DNA of 64,000 bases, from NCBI GenBank assembly GCA_963750075.1, contig CAVVPG010000001.1, forward strand, positions 806,001-870,000, in the 5' to 3' direction. Under the pieces are notes generated by a model. It had not been told where the DNA came from. It saw only the letters and a list, made by a program, of their open reading frames with translations, and made no database searches. Shown one piece after another: positions 9,029 to 18,563 of this stretch (position 1 is the first letter of the stretch; every line of letters begins with the position of its first letter). The DNA is from Bog-473 sp963750075 (GTDB lineage Bacteria; Actinomycetota; Acidimicrobiia; Acidimicrobiales; RAAP-2). The translations under genes were made by a program, and so were the position numbers.

Positions 9029-9859
9029 ATGACGGTGGGCATCGTGACCGGAGCGGGGCGCGGCATGGGGCGGGCCTGCGCCCGTCCGGTGGCTGACCTG
9101 GTCGACCACGTCCTGCTGGTGGACCGGGAGGAGTCGCTCCTCGCCGACGCGGCGGTCGAGCTCGCGGAGGCCGGCGCGGCCGAGGTCGAACCGTTCGTCC
9201 TCGACGTCACCGACGCCGCCGGCACGGCCCGGCTGGCCGCGCGCGTCGCGGAGCAGGGAGTCCTGCGCGCCGTCGCGCACGCGGCGGGCATCTCCCCCAC
9301 CATGGCCGACTGGCGGCGCGTCTTCGAGGTCGACCTGGTCGGTACGGCGCTGCTGACCGAGGCCCTGTGGCCCCTCGCCACCACCGGCACCGCCGTGGTG
9401 TGCTTCGCGTCGATGGCCCCGCTGCTCGGCCTCGTCGAGATCGATGCGGCTCCCGACCCGGTGCTGGACGACCCCCTCGACGCCGGGTTTCTCGACCGGA
9501 TCCTCGCGGCGGTCGGGCCTGAGATCGAGGACTCGGGGATCGCCTACATGTGGGCAAAACGAGGCGTGCACCGCCTGGTCCGCCGGGAGGCGGTGCGCTT
9601 CGGCCGGGCGGGTGCGCGGATCTGCTCCATCTCACCGGGGATCATCGACACCCCGATGGGCCGACAGGAGGCCGCCGCCCGCCCCATCAGCGACTGGCTG
9701 GTGGAACAGACGCCGCTCGGGCGCGAGGGGCGCCCCGAAGAGGTCGCTGCCGCCGTGGCCTTCCTGCTCTCCGGGGACGCCAGCTTCGTCAATGGCATCG
9801 ACGTCCCCGTCGACGGCGGCGTCATCGCCGCGCTGCGCAGCCAACCGGCCGCCTCGTAG
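9029..9859 (+). CDS. Short-chain dehydrogenase/reductase
   Basis: 276 residues. The NAD(P)-binding TGAGRGMGRA is at residues 7-16, DVTD at about 54-57, and the catalytic pair sits in AYMWAK (Tyr near residue 173). The C-terminus VNGIDVPVDGGV is typical of the family. The loop usually reading NNAG is AHAAG here. FASMAPL contributes the catalytic serine. Substrate unknown; the neighbouring hydrolase, LLM enzyme and P450 suggest oxidation of a hydroxylated intermediate. Confidence 0.82.
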   Translation: MTVGIVTGAGRGMGRACARPVADLVDHVLLVDREESLLADAAVELAEAGAAEVEPFVLDVTDAAGTARLAARVAEQGVLRAVAHAAGISPTMADWRRVFEVDLVGTALLTEALWPLATTGTAVVCFASMAPLLGLVEIDAAPDPVLDDPLDAGFLDRILAAVGPEIEDSGIAYMWAKRGVHRLVRREAVRFGRAGARICSISPGIIDTPMGRQEAAARPISDWLVEQTPLGREGRPEEVAAAVAFLLSGDASFVNGIDVPVDGGVIAALRSQPAAS

Positions 9860-9878
9860 ACCAGCACCGGAGGTGCCC

Positions 9879-11465
9879 GTGCGACAGACGACCAGTTCCG
9901 ATCGAAACCACCTGACCCGCGCGTGGAAGATGCCGGCCCGGGTCGCGGCGGGGCTGCCCGTGCTCGTGGCGCTCACGTCGCTGTCGGTGGTGCACGCCGG
10001 GCCGGCCGCCGCCGGCGCCGCGCCGTCATCGGTGGCGGCGAGCGTGCCGCGGGCGACGGTCACCGGACCGGTGACCGGTGGAAAGGGCATCAACCTCGCC
10101 GGCACGACGAGCTTCGATCTGAGCAGCGTCGGCTATGAGCAAAGCGAGTACTTCCTCTCCGGCACCGCCTCGGCGTACACGAGCGCATCGCCCCTGACGC
10201 CCAACGGTCGCTGGTCGGTGACCCCGGCGAGCACGGCGCCGTACACGACGAGGATGGTGGTGTACCGGCCGATCGATCCCAAGCGGTTCGACGGCACGGT
10301 GGTCGTGGAATGGCTCAACGTGAGCGGCGGAGTCGACGCGGCGGCGGCCTGGCTGACCGGCCACGTGCAGATGATCCGCAGCGGCATGGCGTACGTCGGG
10401 ATCAGCGCGCAGGCCGCGGGCATCGTCGGCGCGGCCGGATCGCTCGGCGCGGCGGGCGGGCAGGCCGGAGGGATCAAGGGGTCCGACCCGGCCCGGTACG
10501 GCTCGCTCGAGCACCCCGGCGACAGCTACTCCTACAGCATCTTCGAGCAGGGGGGCGCCGCGATCCGCCGCGACGCGGCGACGGTGCTCGGTGGCCTCAA
10601 ACCCAAGAAGATCATCGCCCTCGGGGAGTCGCAATCGGCAGGGCGGATGGTCACCTACATCGACGCCCTGCAACCGCTGAGCCGGGGCGTCTTCGACGGG
10701 TACTTCGTCTACAGCCGCTTCGCGTCGGGTGCTCCCCTCTCGCAGGCGCCCCAGCCCGCGGTGAACCTTCCTTCGACGGTCCTCATCCGGACGGATCTGG
10801 ACGTCCCCGTCATGATGTTCGAGACCGAGGCGGACGTCGTGGTCCTCGGCTATCTGCCGGCCCGTCAGCCGCCGACGAGGTTCATCCGCGAATGGGAGGT
10901 GGCCGGCACCGCCCACTACGACACCTATGGCCTGGTCGAGTCCATGGCCGACACCGGCAACGGCACGGCCGACGTCAAGACCTTCGACACCATGGTCGAC
11001 CCGGTCTCCTCCTTCGACAACGGAGCCATCAGCTGCCCGGTCCCCCTCAATGCCGGGGCGCACACCTACGAGCTGCGGGCCGCCATCGTTGCGCTCAACA
11101 AGTGGGCGGACACGGGCCAGGCGCCCCCGCAGTCCCCGCGCCTCGACGTGGCCAGCCCGACCTCGTACGCGCTGGACCAGAACGGCGAGGCGCGCGGAGG
11201 TGTGCGGACCCCCCAGGTCGCGGCGCCGGTCGCCGTCGTGAACGGGACGGGTGACACCTCCAACGCCGGCGGTGGGTTCTGCAGGATCTTCGGGACCACG
11301 ATCCCGTTCAGCTCGGCCAAGCTCGCCCAGCTCTACCCGACCCATCAGGACTTCGTGCACAAGTGGGACGCCGCCGTGGCGTCCGACGTCTCGGAGGGCT
11401 ACCTCACGCCGGCCGACGCCGTGGTGCTCGACCGGGTGGCCAAACAGTCGACCGTCGGGGGCTGA
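9879..11465 (+). CDS. Secreted alpha/beta-hydrolase-domain protein
   Basis: 528 residues. The GTG at 9879 is preceded by GGAGG at 9869-9873 with five-base spacing. An N-terminal signal sequence (ARVAAGLPVLVALTSLSVV) predicts export. The nucleophile elbow is GESQSAG (Ser near residue 251), and GTAHYDTYG near residue 345 may carry the catalytic histidine. The layout (VEWLNVSGG, then the nucleophile, then a long C-terminal lid part) resembles the large alpha/beta hydrolase-domain family PF20091, whose substrates are mostly uncharacterised. An extracellular esterase or lactonase role is inference. Confidence 0.75.
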   Translation: MRQTTSSDRNHLTRAWKMPARVAAGLPVLVALTSLSVVHAGPAAAGAAPSSVAASVPRATVTGPVTGGKGINLAGTTSFDLSSVGYEQSEYFLSGTASAYTSASPLTPNGRWSVTPASTAPYTTRMVVYRPIDPKRFDGTVVVEWLNVSGGVDAAAAWLTGHVQMIRSGMAYVGISAQAAGIVGAAGSLGAAGGQAGGIKGSDPARYGSLEHPGDSYSYSIFEQGGAAIRRDAATVLGGLKPKKIIALGESQSAGRMVTYIDALQPLSRGVFDGYFVYSRFASGAPLSQAPQPAVNLPSTVLIRTDLDVPVMMFETEADVVVLGYLPARQPPTRFIREWEVAGTAHYDTYGLVESMADTGNGTADVKTFDTMVDPVSSFDNGAISCPVPLNAGAHTYELRAAIVALNKWADTGQAPPQSPRLDVASPTSYALDQNGEARGGVRTPQVAAPVAVVNGTGDTSNAGGGFCRIFGTTIPFSSAKLAQLYPTHQDFVHKWDAAVASDVSEGYLTPADAVVLDRVAKQSTVGG

Positions 11466-11504
11466 TCCGGAGCGGGTCCATCGGGGCGAGTAGGTTCGCC
11501 GCCG

Positions 11505-12383
11505 ATGACTCCCCCGCTCGAGTTCTGGCTCTACCTGCCCCAGATGCGCATGACGATGGACCAGATGACCGCGCGCGCGCACGCCGCCGAGGCGGCCGGT
11601 TTCAGCGGCGTGGCCGGCATGGACCACCTGGCGCCGCCGGGGGCGGAGAGCGCGCCGATGTTCGAACCGATGGCGACCAACGCGTGGCTCGCCGCCCGGA
11701 CCGAGCGCCTGCGCGTCGGCTCGCTCGTGCTCTGCGACTCGTTCCGCCATCCCGCGGTGCTGGCGCGGGAAGCGGTGACCCTCGACCACGCCTCCGGTGG
11801 ACGCTTCGAACTGGGCCTGGGCTGGGGCTCGGTGGTCGGCGAGATGGAGACGTTCGGCATCGGGTCGCTCGAGCCCGCAGCGCGGCTGGGCCGGCTCAAG
11901 GAATCCCTCGAGGTCGTCACGGCGCTCTGGCGCGGTGAGCCCGTGGACTACGAAGGCGAGCATTTTCGCCTGCGCGGGGCGCAGCAACAGCCGCAGCCGC
12001 TCGGCGACATACCGATCGTCATCGGCGGCGCCGGGCGCAAGACGATGGAGCTCGTCGCCGCCCATGCCGACTGGTGGAACGTGCACATTGGGATCGTGGA
12101 CCGGCTCGAGGAGATGCGCGCGCACTCGGGGAGGGCACGCTGCTCGCTACAGGTGCAGGTCGCACTGGTCCCTGCCGAGGAGCAGCGCGACGACATCGCC
12201 GAGGTGGCACGCCGGCGGTTCGGCACGACCCCGGTCGTCGGCACCACGCCCGAGCTCGTCGACCGCTTCGGATCGCTCGCCGCCCGGGGCGTGGAGCGGC
12301 TGTACGTCTGGTTCTGTGACTTCGCCCAGCCCGAGACGCTGGCCGCGTTCGGCGCCGGGGTGATCGGCCAGTTCGCGAGATAG
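11505..12383 (+). CDS. LLM-class (luciferase-like) F420/flavin-dependent oxidoreductase
   Basis: 292 residues with the bacterial-luciferase TIM-barrel pattern: a first strand FWLYLPQ, AAEAAGFSGVAGMDH, LRVGSLVL, and GGRFELGLGWG as cofactor-contacting segment, then IPIVIGGAGRKTMELVAAHADWW. Actinobacterial members of this size usually use F420 but some use FMN, which sequence alone does not decide. It sits between a secreted hydrolase and a P450, in the same direction. Confidence 0.85.
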   Translation: MTPPLEFWLYLPQMRMTMDQMTARAHAAEAAGFSGVAGMDHLAPPGAESAPMFEPMATNAWLAARTERLRVGSLVLCDSFRHPAVLAREAVTLDHASGGRFELGLGWGSVVGEMETFGIGSLEPAARLGRLKESLEVVTALWRGEPVDYEGEHFRLRGAQQQPQPLGDIPIVIGGAGRKTMELVAAHADWWNVHIGIVDRLEEMRAHSGRARCSLQVQVALVPAEEQRDDIAEVARRRFGTTPVVGTTPELVDRFGSLAARGVERLYVWFCDFAQPETLAAFGAGVIGQFAR

Positions 12384-12450
12384 GGACGGCGCGCGCCGGG
12401 TCGGGGGGCACCCCTGACGGCCACGGGCGCCGTCGCCCATTGACGGTCGT

Positions 12451-12486
12451 CGCCATTTGATGTCATAGTGCTGACACCAAATGGCG
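12451..12486. promoter_or_regulatory. 15-bp inverted repeat upstream of P450, likely TetR operator
   Basis: CGCCATTTGATGTCA (12451-12465), a 6-base spacer TAGTGC, then TGACACCAAATGGCG (12472-12486): 14 of 15 positions pair. The right arm runs through the ATG at 12481, so if this is an operator that ATG is unlikely to be the real start. The TetR gene 31 bases after the P450 is the natural candidate ligand. Confidence 0.6.
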
Positions 12487-12501
12487 AAGGAGGTGGCCGC
12501 C

Positions 12502-13698
12502 GTGGTGAGCAGCGTGACGGACGTCTACTACGACCCGTACGACGTCGGGATCAACGCCGACCCGTACCCGGTGTACCGCAGGCTGCGCGAGGAAGCGCCC
12601 CTCTATTACAACGACGTCCACGACTTCTACGCCGTGAGCCGGCACGAGGACGTGGAGCGCGGCCTGCTCGACGCCCAGACCTACATCTCGGGGAAGGGCG
12701 CCATCATCGAGGTGATCCGGGCGGACATCCAGATGCCGCCTGGCGTGCTCATCTTCGAGGACCCGCCGACCCACACGATCCACCGCCGCCTGCTCTCCCG
12801 CGCCTTCACGCCGCGGCGGGTGGCCGAGCTGGAGCCGAAGATCCGCGAATTCTGCGCGACGTGCCTCGACCCGCTCGTCGGTGCCGACCGTTTCGACTTC
12901 ATCGCCGACCTCGGGGCGCAGATGCCCATGCGGGTCATCGGCATGCTCCTCGGCATCCCCGAGAACGACCAGGAAGCCGTGCGCGACCACGTCGACGCCA
13001 ACCTCCGCACGAAGGAAGGCGAGCCGATGAAGGTCAAGGAGAACTTCATCACCGGGGAGATCTTCGGCGACTACATCGACTGGCGGGCCAAGCACCCCTC
13101 CGACGACATCATGACCGAGCTCCTGAACGCCGAGTTCGAGGACGAGACCGGGACGCGGCGTCACCTGACCCGGGCCGAGCTCCTCACCTATCTCGAGGTC
13201 GTCGCCGGTGCGGGCAACGAGACGACCACGCGCCTCATCGGGTGGGCCGGCAAGGTGCTCGGGGACCATCCGGACCAGCGCGCGCAGCTCGTCGCGGACC
13301 CGGCCCGCATTCCCAACGCGATCGAGGAGCTGCTGCGCTACGAGCCTCCCGGCCCGCACGTCGGCCGGAGCATCGCCCGCGAGGACGTCGTCGTTCACGG
13401 GCAGAAGGTGCCGGCGGGCGGCATCATGCTGTTCCTCATCGGTTCGGCCAACCGGGACGACCGGCGCTACCCGGACGGGGACCGGTTCGACGTCAGTCGG
13501 GAGGTCGGCCGGCACCTCACCTTCGGGAACGGCATCCACCTTTGCCTCGGTGCGCCCCTGGCCCGCCTGGAGGGGCGCGTGGCGCTCGAAGAGGTGCTGA
13601 CGCGGTTCCCCGCCTGGGAGGTCGACCTCGACAATGCCAGGCTCTCGCCCACGTCGACGGTCCGGGGCTGGGAGTCGCTCCCGGCCTTCGTCTGCTAG
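12502..13698 (+). CDS. Cytochrome P450
   Basis: 398 residues from GTG 12502. All P450 hallmarks are present: I-helix AGAGNETTTR, ExxR as EELLR, and the heme loop FGNGIHLCLGAPLAR with the ligand Cys near residue 348. AAGGAGG (12487-12493) stands 8-11 bases before GTG codons at 12502 and 12505, which argues for one of these rather than ATG 12481 inside the inverted repeat. It is a soluble bacterial class I-type enzyme needing ferredoxin/reductase; no ferredoxin is adjacent here, but one lies at 36.5 kb. The substrate is unknown. Confidence 0.9.
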   Translation: MVSSVTDVYYDPYDVGINADPYPVYRRLREEAPLYYNDVHDFYAVSRHEDVERGLLDAQTYISGKGAIIEVIRADIQMPPGVLIFEDPPTHTIHRRLLSRAFTPRRVAELEPKIREFCATCLDPLVGADRFDFIADLGAQMPMRVIGMLLGIPENDQEAVRDHVDANLRTKEGEPMKVKENFITGEIFGDYIDWRAKHPSDDIMTELLNAEFEDETGTRRHLTRAELLTYLEVVAGAGNETTTRLIGWAGKVLGDHPDQRAQLVADPARIPNAIEELLRYEPPGPHVGRSIAREDVVVHGQKVPAGGIMLFLIGSANRDDRRYPDGDRFDVSREVGRHLTFGNGIHLCLGAPLARLEGRVALEEVLTRFPAWEVDLDNARLSPTSTVRGWESLPAFVC

Positions 13699-13728
13699 CG
13701 GTGCCCCGGCTTCATCCTCAGCGAGATC

Positions 13729-14388
13729 ATGGGTGCGCCTGACCATGCTCGAGGCCCCCGGGGTCGGGACGACGCGGCCGTAACCGCCCCGCTGCGATCG
13801 ACCCGGCCGTACGACAGCCCGCTGCGCCGCCAGCAGGCCGCCGAGACCCGCGAGCGCATCGTCGCCGCCGGGTGTGAGCTGTTGCGCACGTCGTCGATCA
13901 GGGACTGGGGGGCGCTGACCGTCCGCGGCGTCGCCGTACAGGCCGGCGTGAACGAGCGCACCGTGTACCGCTACTTCACCAACGAACGCGGGCTCCGCGA
14001 CGCCGTCATGCACCGGCTCGAACAGGAGGCCGACATCGACCTCACCGGGATGCGGCTCGAGGACGTCGCCGACGTCGCGGCCCGGATCTTCGCGCACGTG
14101 TCCGCCTATCCCCTCGAGTCCAAGCCACCCCTCGATCCGACCCTTTCCGAAGCGGGCGTGCGCCAGCGCACGGCCCTGCACGACGCCCTGGCCGAGTGGA
14201 CCGCCACCTGGCCCTCCCGGGACGGCGCGGCGGCGGCCGCCATCTTCGACGTGCTGTGGAGCGTGGCCGCCTACGAGCGGCTGGTGGCCGACTGGCAGAT
14301 GGACCGCGAGCAGGCGATCGGTGCCCTCACCTGGGCCATCGGGTTGGTCGCCGACGCCGTGCGCAGCGGGAGGCGCCCGGCTTTCTAG
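13729..14388 (+). CDS. TetR-family regulator
   Basis: 219 residues. The helix-turn-helix is in RQQAAETRERIVAAGCELL followed by LTVRGVAVQAGVNERTVYRYF (about residues 34-85). The C-terminal half is helical (AAAAIFDVLWSVAAYERLV). It lies 30 bases downstream of the P450, same strand, and probably controls it through the inverted repeat at 12451-12486. No strong Shine-Dalgarno precedes the ATG, so the start could be a little downstream. Confidence 0.82.
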   Translation: MGAPDHARGPRGRDDAAVTAPLRSTRPYDSPLRRQQAAETRERIVAAGCELLRTSSIRDWGALTVRGVAVQAGVNERTVYRYFTNERGLRDAVMHRLEQEADIDLTGMRLEDVADVAARIFAHVSAYPLESKPPLDPTLSEAGVRQRTALHDALAEWTATWPSRDGAAAAAIFDVLWSVAAYERLVADWQMDREQAIGALTWAIGLVADAVRSGRRPAF

Positions 14389-14930
14389 CCCTCCGTCGTC
14401 GTGGGCTTCGGCCGCCAGCTCGTCGCCAGCAGCAGCGCCGCCCCGGCCGCGCCGCCCCCCAGCGAGATCGCGAACCCCGGCCAGCCCAGCAGTTGGGAGA
14501 GCGCGTGCACGTGCCCGTCGACGCTCCAGTCGCCCGGCCCGAGGGTGCCGATCACGACGCCGAGCATCGTGAGGACCATCACGTACTCCCACCCCTCGCC
14601 CGGGCGGAAGATGAAGAAGCCGTTCTTCCGGTGGTTGGTGATCCACGCCACCAGCATCACGCCCACGACGCCGGCGCCGGCGAGGGGCGTCGCCAGGCCC
14701 ACCACGAGCAGGACGCCGGCACCGACTTCGGTGAGACTGGCGAACCACGCGTGCACGATGCCCGGCCGCATCCCGAGCCCCTCGAACCAACGGGCGGTCC
14801 CCGCGATCTTCCCGCCTCCGATGATGTGGTTGATGCCGTGGGCCAGGAACACCCCGGCGAGGACGACCCGCGCCACGAGCAGGGCGGTGTTGACCGACGA
14901 GGGCGTGAGGCTGCCGACGAGTTGGTGCAC
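14385..14930 (-). CDS. DoxX-family membrane protein
   Basis: 181 residues with four hydrophobic segments in the DoxX layout: LLVARVVLAGVFLAHGINH, a conserved loop ending TARWFEGLGM, EVGAGVLLVVGLATPLAG, and a WEYVMVLTMLGVVIGTLGPG segment. GTG start preceded by GGAGG. DoxX proteins are integral membrane proteins tied to redox or thiosulfate metabolism in some bacteria, but most are uncharacterised. It overlaps the convergent TetR by 4 bp and follows another TetR on its own strand. Confidence 0.8.
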   Translation of the reverse strand: MHQLVGSLTPSSVNTALLVARVVLAGVFLAHGINHIIGGGKIAGTARWFEGLGMRPGIVHAWFASLTEVGAGVLLVVGLATPLAGAGVVGVMLVAWITNHRKNGFFIFRPGEGWEYVMVLTMLGVVIGTLGPGDWSVDGHVHALSQLLGWPGFAISLGGGAAGAALLLATSWRPKPTTTEG

Positions 14931-14944
14931 GTGTCCTCCGACGT

Positions 14945-15688
14945 TCAGGTGGGGCTCAGGACGTTACCGCGACGCCGATCGGAGATGCCCAGCGCATTGA
15001 CGAAGATCCGGGTCAATTGGTCCACCGCCGTGTCGAGGCTGCACTCTATGGCCCCCTGCACCAGCCACAGCTCGGGGAAGCGGCCCGTCATCGCACCCAG
15101 CGCCTCGGCGGCGAACTCGGGGTCGAGGTCCGGGTCGGCCAGGCCGTGCTCCTGCAAGCTCCGGATGGAGGCGGCGACCTGCTTCGTGTAGCGGGCGTGG
15201 CGCTCCATGCGCAACGCATTCACCTGCTTGTCGTAGCGGGACATCTGCTCGATCACCCCGATGATCCGCGCCTCGCGCCGATAGCTCTCGAGATGCCGCC
15301 GCAACGCCTCGCGCAGACGGTCCTGCGGTGTGGCACGGGACTCCGGATCGAGGATGACCAGGCCCAGCGGCTCGCCGAGCTTGTCCTCCACCGAGGCGGC
15401 GACCTCCCGGAAGATCTCCTCCTTGGAGTCGAAGTAGTGGTAGAAGGAGCCGTGGGAGAGGCCGGCTCTCTCGGCGATGTCCGAGATGCGCCCCTCGAGG
15501 AACCCGTCCTCCTCGAAGATCTCCTTGGCCGCCTCCAGGAGACGCACTCTGGTGCGAGTGCCCTTCACGGAGCGAGGACCGCTCGGCCGCTCGCTCTCGG
15601 TCGGAGTTGCTGTCGGCAACCGATCTCCTTCCGTCCCCGCCGGCACCGTGGACGGTGACACGCGCGTCGAGCCCGGCTCCTCGCCCAT
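14945..15688 (-). CDS. TetR-family regulator
   Basis: 247 residues from ATG 15688. A 40-residue unstructured N-terminus precedes the helix-turn-helix: TRVRLLEAAKEIFEEDGFLEG then ISDIAERAGLSHGSFYHYF. Located between mmsA (upstream) and doxX (downstream) on the minus strand. The 92-base gap before it contains a 10-bp palindrome TTGACGTCAA (15748-15757) that could be its operator; this is weak evidence since such short palindromes occur by chance. Confidence 0.82.
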   Translation of the reverse strand: MGEEPGSTRVSPSTVPAGTEGDRLPTATPTESERPSGPRSVKGTRTRVRLLEAAKEIFEEDGFLEGRISDIAERAGLSHGSFYHYFDSKEEIFREVAASVEDKLGEPLGLVILDPESRATPQDRLREALRRHLESYRREARIIGVIEQMSRYDKQVNALRMERHARYTKQVAASIRSLQEHGLADPDLDPEFAAEALGAMTGRFPELWLVQGAIECSLDTAVDQLTRIFVNALGISDRRRGNVLSPT

Positions 15689-15780
15689 TTGGTGACCGTG
15701 ACGTCGATATCGGAAACGACGCCGGCTCAGACTACATAATTTTGACTTTGACGTCAAGATTGCGATGACGCGGCGGCGTC

Positions 15781-17265
15781 CTACCGGGTGGAGGGAAAGC
15801 CGAGGTCGATGGCGCTCTCGGTGGGCTCGGGCCAGCGCGACGTGACCACCTTCGGCCGCGTGTAGAAGCGGATGCCCTCGGGTCCGTAGATCGGCGAGTC
15901 GCCGAACAGCGACGCCTTCCATCCACCGAAGGAGTGGAAGGCCACCGGCACCGGGATGGGCACGTTGATCCCCACCATGCCCACCGTGACCTCGCGCTCG
16001 AACCGCCGCGCGGTGCCGCCGTCGCGGGTGAAGAGCGCCACCCCGTTGCCGTAGGGATTGGCGTTGATCAGGTGCACGGCCTCGTCGAAGGACGGGACCC
16101 GCACGACCCCGAGCACCGGACCGAAGATCTCGTCGTCGTAGAGCCTCATGCCGGGCTTGACCTCGTCGACCAGGGAGCACCCGGTGAAGAACCCCTCGCT
16201 CCGTTCGCCCGAGGAGCCGTCGACCACGACGCGCGCTCCTTCGTCGGCGGCGTCCCGCACGTAGGACGTCACGCGGTCGCGGTGTTCGGCCGTCACCAGC
16301 GGGCCCATCATGGACGCCGGATCGCTCCCGGGGCCCACGACGAGATCGGGGATCCGCGCCGCGATGGCGTCGACGAGACCGTCGGCCACCGCCCCGACGG
16401 CCACGACGACCGAGATCGCCATGCACCGCTCGCCCGCCGACCCGTACGCAGCGGAGACTGCGGCGTCGGCGGCGGCGCCGACGTCGGCATCGGGCATCAC
16501 GACCATGTGGTTCTTGGCGCCGCCCAGTGCCTGGACGCGCTTGCCATGGCGCGTTCCGGTCTCGTAGATGTGGCGTGCCACCGGGGTGCTGCCGACGAAG
16601 GACACCGCGTCCACACCCGGGTGGTGCAGGAGCGCGTCCACCGCGTCGGCGTCACCCTGCAGCACGTTGAAGGTGCCGTCGGGAAAGCCGGCCTCCCGGA
16701 CCAACTCCGCCAGGAGCAGGGACGGGGACGGATCCTTCTCGGAGGGCTTCAAGATGAACGCGTTGCCGCAGGCCAACGCGTTCGCCAGCATCCACAACGG
16801 CACCATCACCGGGAAGTTGAACGGGGTGATGCCGGCGACCACACCGATCGGCTGGAGCACCGTGTGGACGTCGACCCCTCGGGACACCTCCGAGCTGTGG
16901 GAGCCCTTCAGCATCTGGGGAACCCCGCAGGCGAATTCGACGCACTCGAGGCCGCGCGCCACCTCCCCGGCCGCATCGGACAGGACCTTGCCGTGCTCCT
17001 GGCTCACGAGCATCGCCAGGTCCTGGCGGCGGCCGACCAGGAGCTCTCGCAGCCGGAACATCATGTCGGTGCGCTGCCCCAGCGGCGACGAGCCCCACCG
17101 CCCGGCTGCCTCGACGGCGCACTGCACGGCGGCCGCGGCCTCGGCCGCCGAAGCCAGGCTCACCGCCTTGGTCTGGATCCCGAGCGCGGGATCGAAGACG
17201 GGAGCCGACCGCCCCGACGTGCCGGCGGCGGACCGGCCGCCGATCCAATGTTCGATGGACTGCAT
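15781..17265 (-). CDS. mmsA: CoA-acylating methylmalonate-semialdehyde dehydrogenase
   Basis: 494 residues, family length. Catalytic Cys in YGSAGERCMAISV, NAD-binding FVGSTPVARHIYETG, and the MmsA-typical C-terminus FGGWKASLFGD ... YGPEGIRFYTRPKVVTSRWP, plus ITPFNFPVMVPLWM. These enzymes convert methylmalonate or malonate semialdehyde with CoA and NAD to propionyl- or acetyl-CoA, in valine, inositol or 3-hydroxypropionate breakdown. It starts 15 bases after the amidohydrolase stop, so the two likely share a transcript. The neighbours are not a valine pathway, which leaves the physiological substrate uncertain. Confidence 0.9.
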   Translation of the reverse strand: MQSIEHWIGGRSAAGTSGRSAPVFDPALGIQTKAVSLASAAEAAAAVQCAVEAAGRWGSSPLGQRTDMMFRLRELLVGRRQDLAMLVSQEHGKVLSDAAGEVARGLECVEFACGVPQMLKGSHSSEVSRGVDVHTVLQPIGVVAGITPFNFPVMVPLWMLANALACGNAFILKPSEKDPSPSLLLAELVREAGFPDGTFNVLQGDADAVDALLHHPGVDAVSFVGSTPVARHIYETGTRHGKRVQALGGAKNHMVVMPDADVGAAADAAVSAAYGSAGERCMAISVVVAVGAVADGLVDAIAARIPDLVVGPGSDPASMMGPLVTAEHRDRVTSYVRDAADEGARVVVDGSSGERSEGFFTGCSLVDEVKPGMRLYDDEIFGPVLGVVRVPSFDEAVHLINANPYGNGVALFTRDGGTARRFEREVTVGMVGINVPIPVPVAFHSFGGWKASLFGDSPIYGPEGIRFYTRPKVVTSRWPEPTESAIDLGFPSTR

Positions 17266-17280
17266 CTCGGTGCCTCCCCG

Positions 17281-18447
17281 CTACACGCGGTAGAGCGTGC
17301 GGGCGTTCTCACCCATGATCTTGGCTCGCACGCCTGCAGGCAGGGTGGCCATTTTGGTCTCGACGGTCTCCAGCGGGCTCGGGTAGAGGCACGTCGGGTG
17401 CGGGAAGTCCGTCTCGAAGAGGATCCTGTCCTCGCCGACCGCATCGATGAGGTCGGGCAGCTTGTTCCGGTTGTTCTCGAACCAGAACGTCGCGTACATG
17501 TTGCTCTGGAAGTACTCGGACGGCATCTTCTTCATCTGCTTGAGCTCGTCGGGGGCATTCTCGCTCATCTCGTAGTCGAGCGCCTCCAAAATGAAGGGGA
17601 TCCACCCGCAGCCGCTCTCCACGGACACCATGTTGATGTCCGGGAACCGGTCGAAGATGCCCGAGAGTATGAGATTGGCCACCACCCGGGCGTTGCCGAT
17701 GAACAGCAGCGTGCCCCCGATGGCCAGACGGGTGTTCGCCGCGTGCGACGGCCAGGGGTAGCTGCCGTAGAACGTCATGCCCGTCACGCTGGCGCCGATG
17801 TGGAAGTGCACCGGAAGCTGCAGGTCGGTGCAGACCTGCCAGAAGGGGTCCCAGTCCCGGCTGGCCAGGTCGGGGGCACCGAGATCGTGCGGGTCCGATG
17901 TCATGTTCACCCCGCGGGCGCCGAGGGCCGCCACCCGCTTCGCCTCGGAGACGCACGCGTCGACGTCCCAGGCCGGCATGAGGGGCAGGGGCAGCAGCCG
18001 GTTGCCGGACTCCGCCTGGATCTCGGCCTGCGCGTCGTTGTAGATCTCGATGGCCAGGCGGCTCAGTGCGTCGTCTCCGGCGAGCCCCAGGTCCTGGCCG
18101 CCGAGGCCGATGGTGCTCGGGAAGACGATCTGCGCGTCGATCCCGCACTCGTCCATCACCCCGAGGCGCACCTTGGGGTCATAGGCACCCTCGTGGACCT
18201 GGTCGATCGTCCAGTGGTGCAGCGCGATGTCGGCCGCTTCCTTCGACCCGTCGCGGGCGATGACGCCACCGGCGCTGAAACGACCCATCGGATGACCGTC
18301 GAAGACCCACGTCGGCTGCCCGTCGACGTCCTCGACGTGGGGCATCCTGTCCCGCACTGCGGACGGCGCCCGGCTCGTGAACAAGTCGGGGCGCTCACAC
18401 CAATGTGAGTCTGCATCGAAGACGAACAGCCCCTCTGCCGTGGCCAT
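17281..18447 (-). CDS. Amidohydrolase family 2 (metal-dependent hydrolase/decarboxylase)
   Basis: 388 residues. ATG 18447 is preceded by AGGAGG with five-base spacing. TIM-barrel PF04909 features: DADSH at residues about 10-14 (D-x-H metal site), VHFHIGAS in mid-protein, and the terminal FETDFPHP. Such proteins range from hydrolases to non-oxidative decarboxylases (ACMSD type). It heads a minus-strand run with mmsA and faces the TetR at 18652 across 204 bases that hold a good inverted repeat. Confidence 0.83.
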   Translation of the reverse strand: MATAEGLFVFDADSHWCERPDLFTSRAPSAVRDRMPHVEDVDGQPTWVFDGHPMGRFSAGGVIARDGSKEAADIALHHWTIDQVHEGAYDPKVRLGVMDECGIDAQIVFPSTIGLGGQDLGLAGDDALSRLAIEIYNDAQAEIQAESGNRLLPLPLMPAWDVDACVSEAKRVAALGARGVNMTSDPHDLGAPDLASRDWDPFWQVCTDLQLPVHFHIGASVTGMTFYGSYPWPSHAANTRLAIGGTLLFIGNARVVANLILSGIFDRFPDINMVSVESGCGWIPFILEALDYEMSENAPDELKQMKKMPSEYFQSNMYATFWFENNRNKLPDLIDAVGEDRILFETDFPHPTCLYPSPLETVETKMATLPAGVRAKIMGENARTLYRV

Positions 18448-18563
18448 GATTCCTCCTGTCTGCCGAGAACGCGTTCGGGACCGGCGGGTGCCGCCACGGT
18501 CCGAGCAGGACCGGGACACCGGGCCGCCCGCTCGGGCCCGGGACGGCTCCCGAGAGGGCAAAC

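Noticed and set aside
15748..15757. TTGACGTCAA palindrome upstream of the TetR at 14945-15688 as an operator
   Set aside because: A 10-bp palindrome is expected dozens of times in a window of this size; the position is suggestive but not enough for a separate feature.
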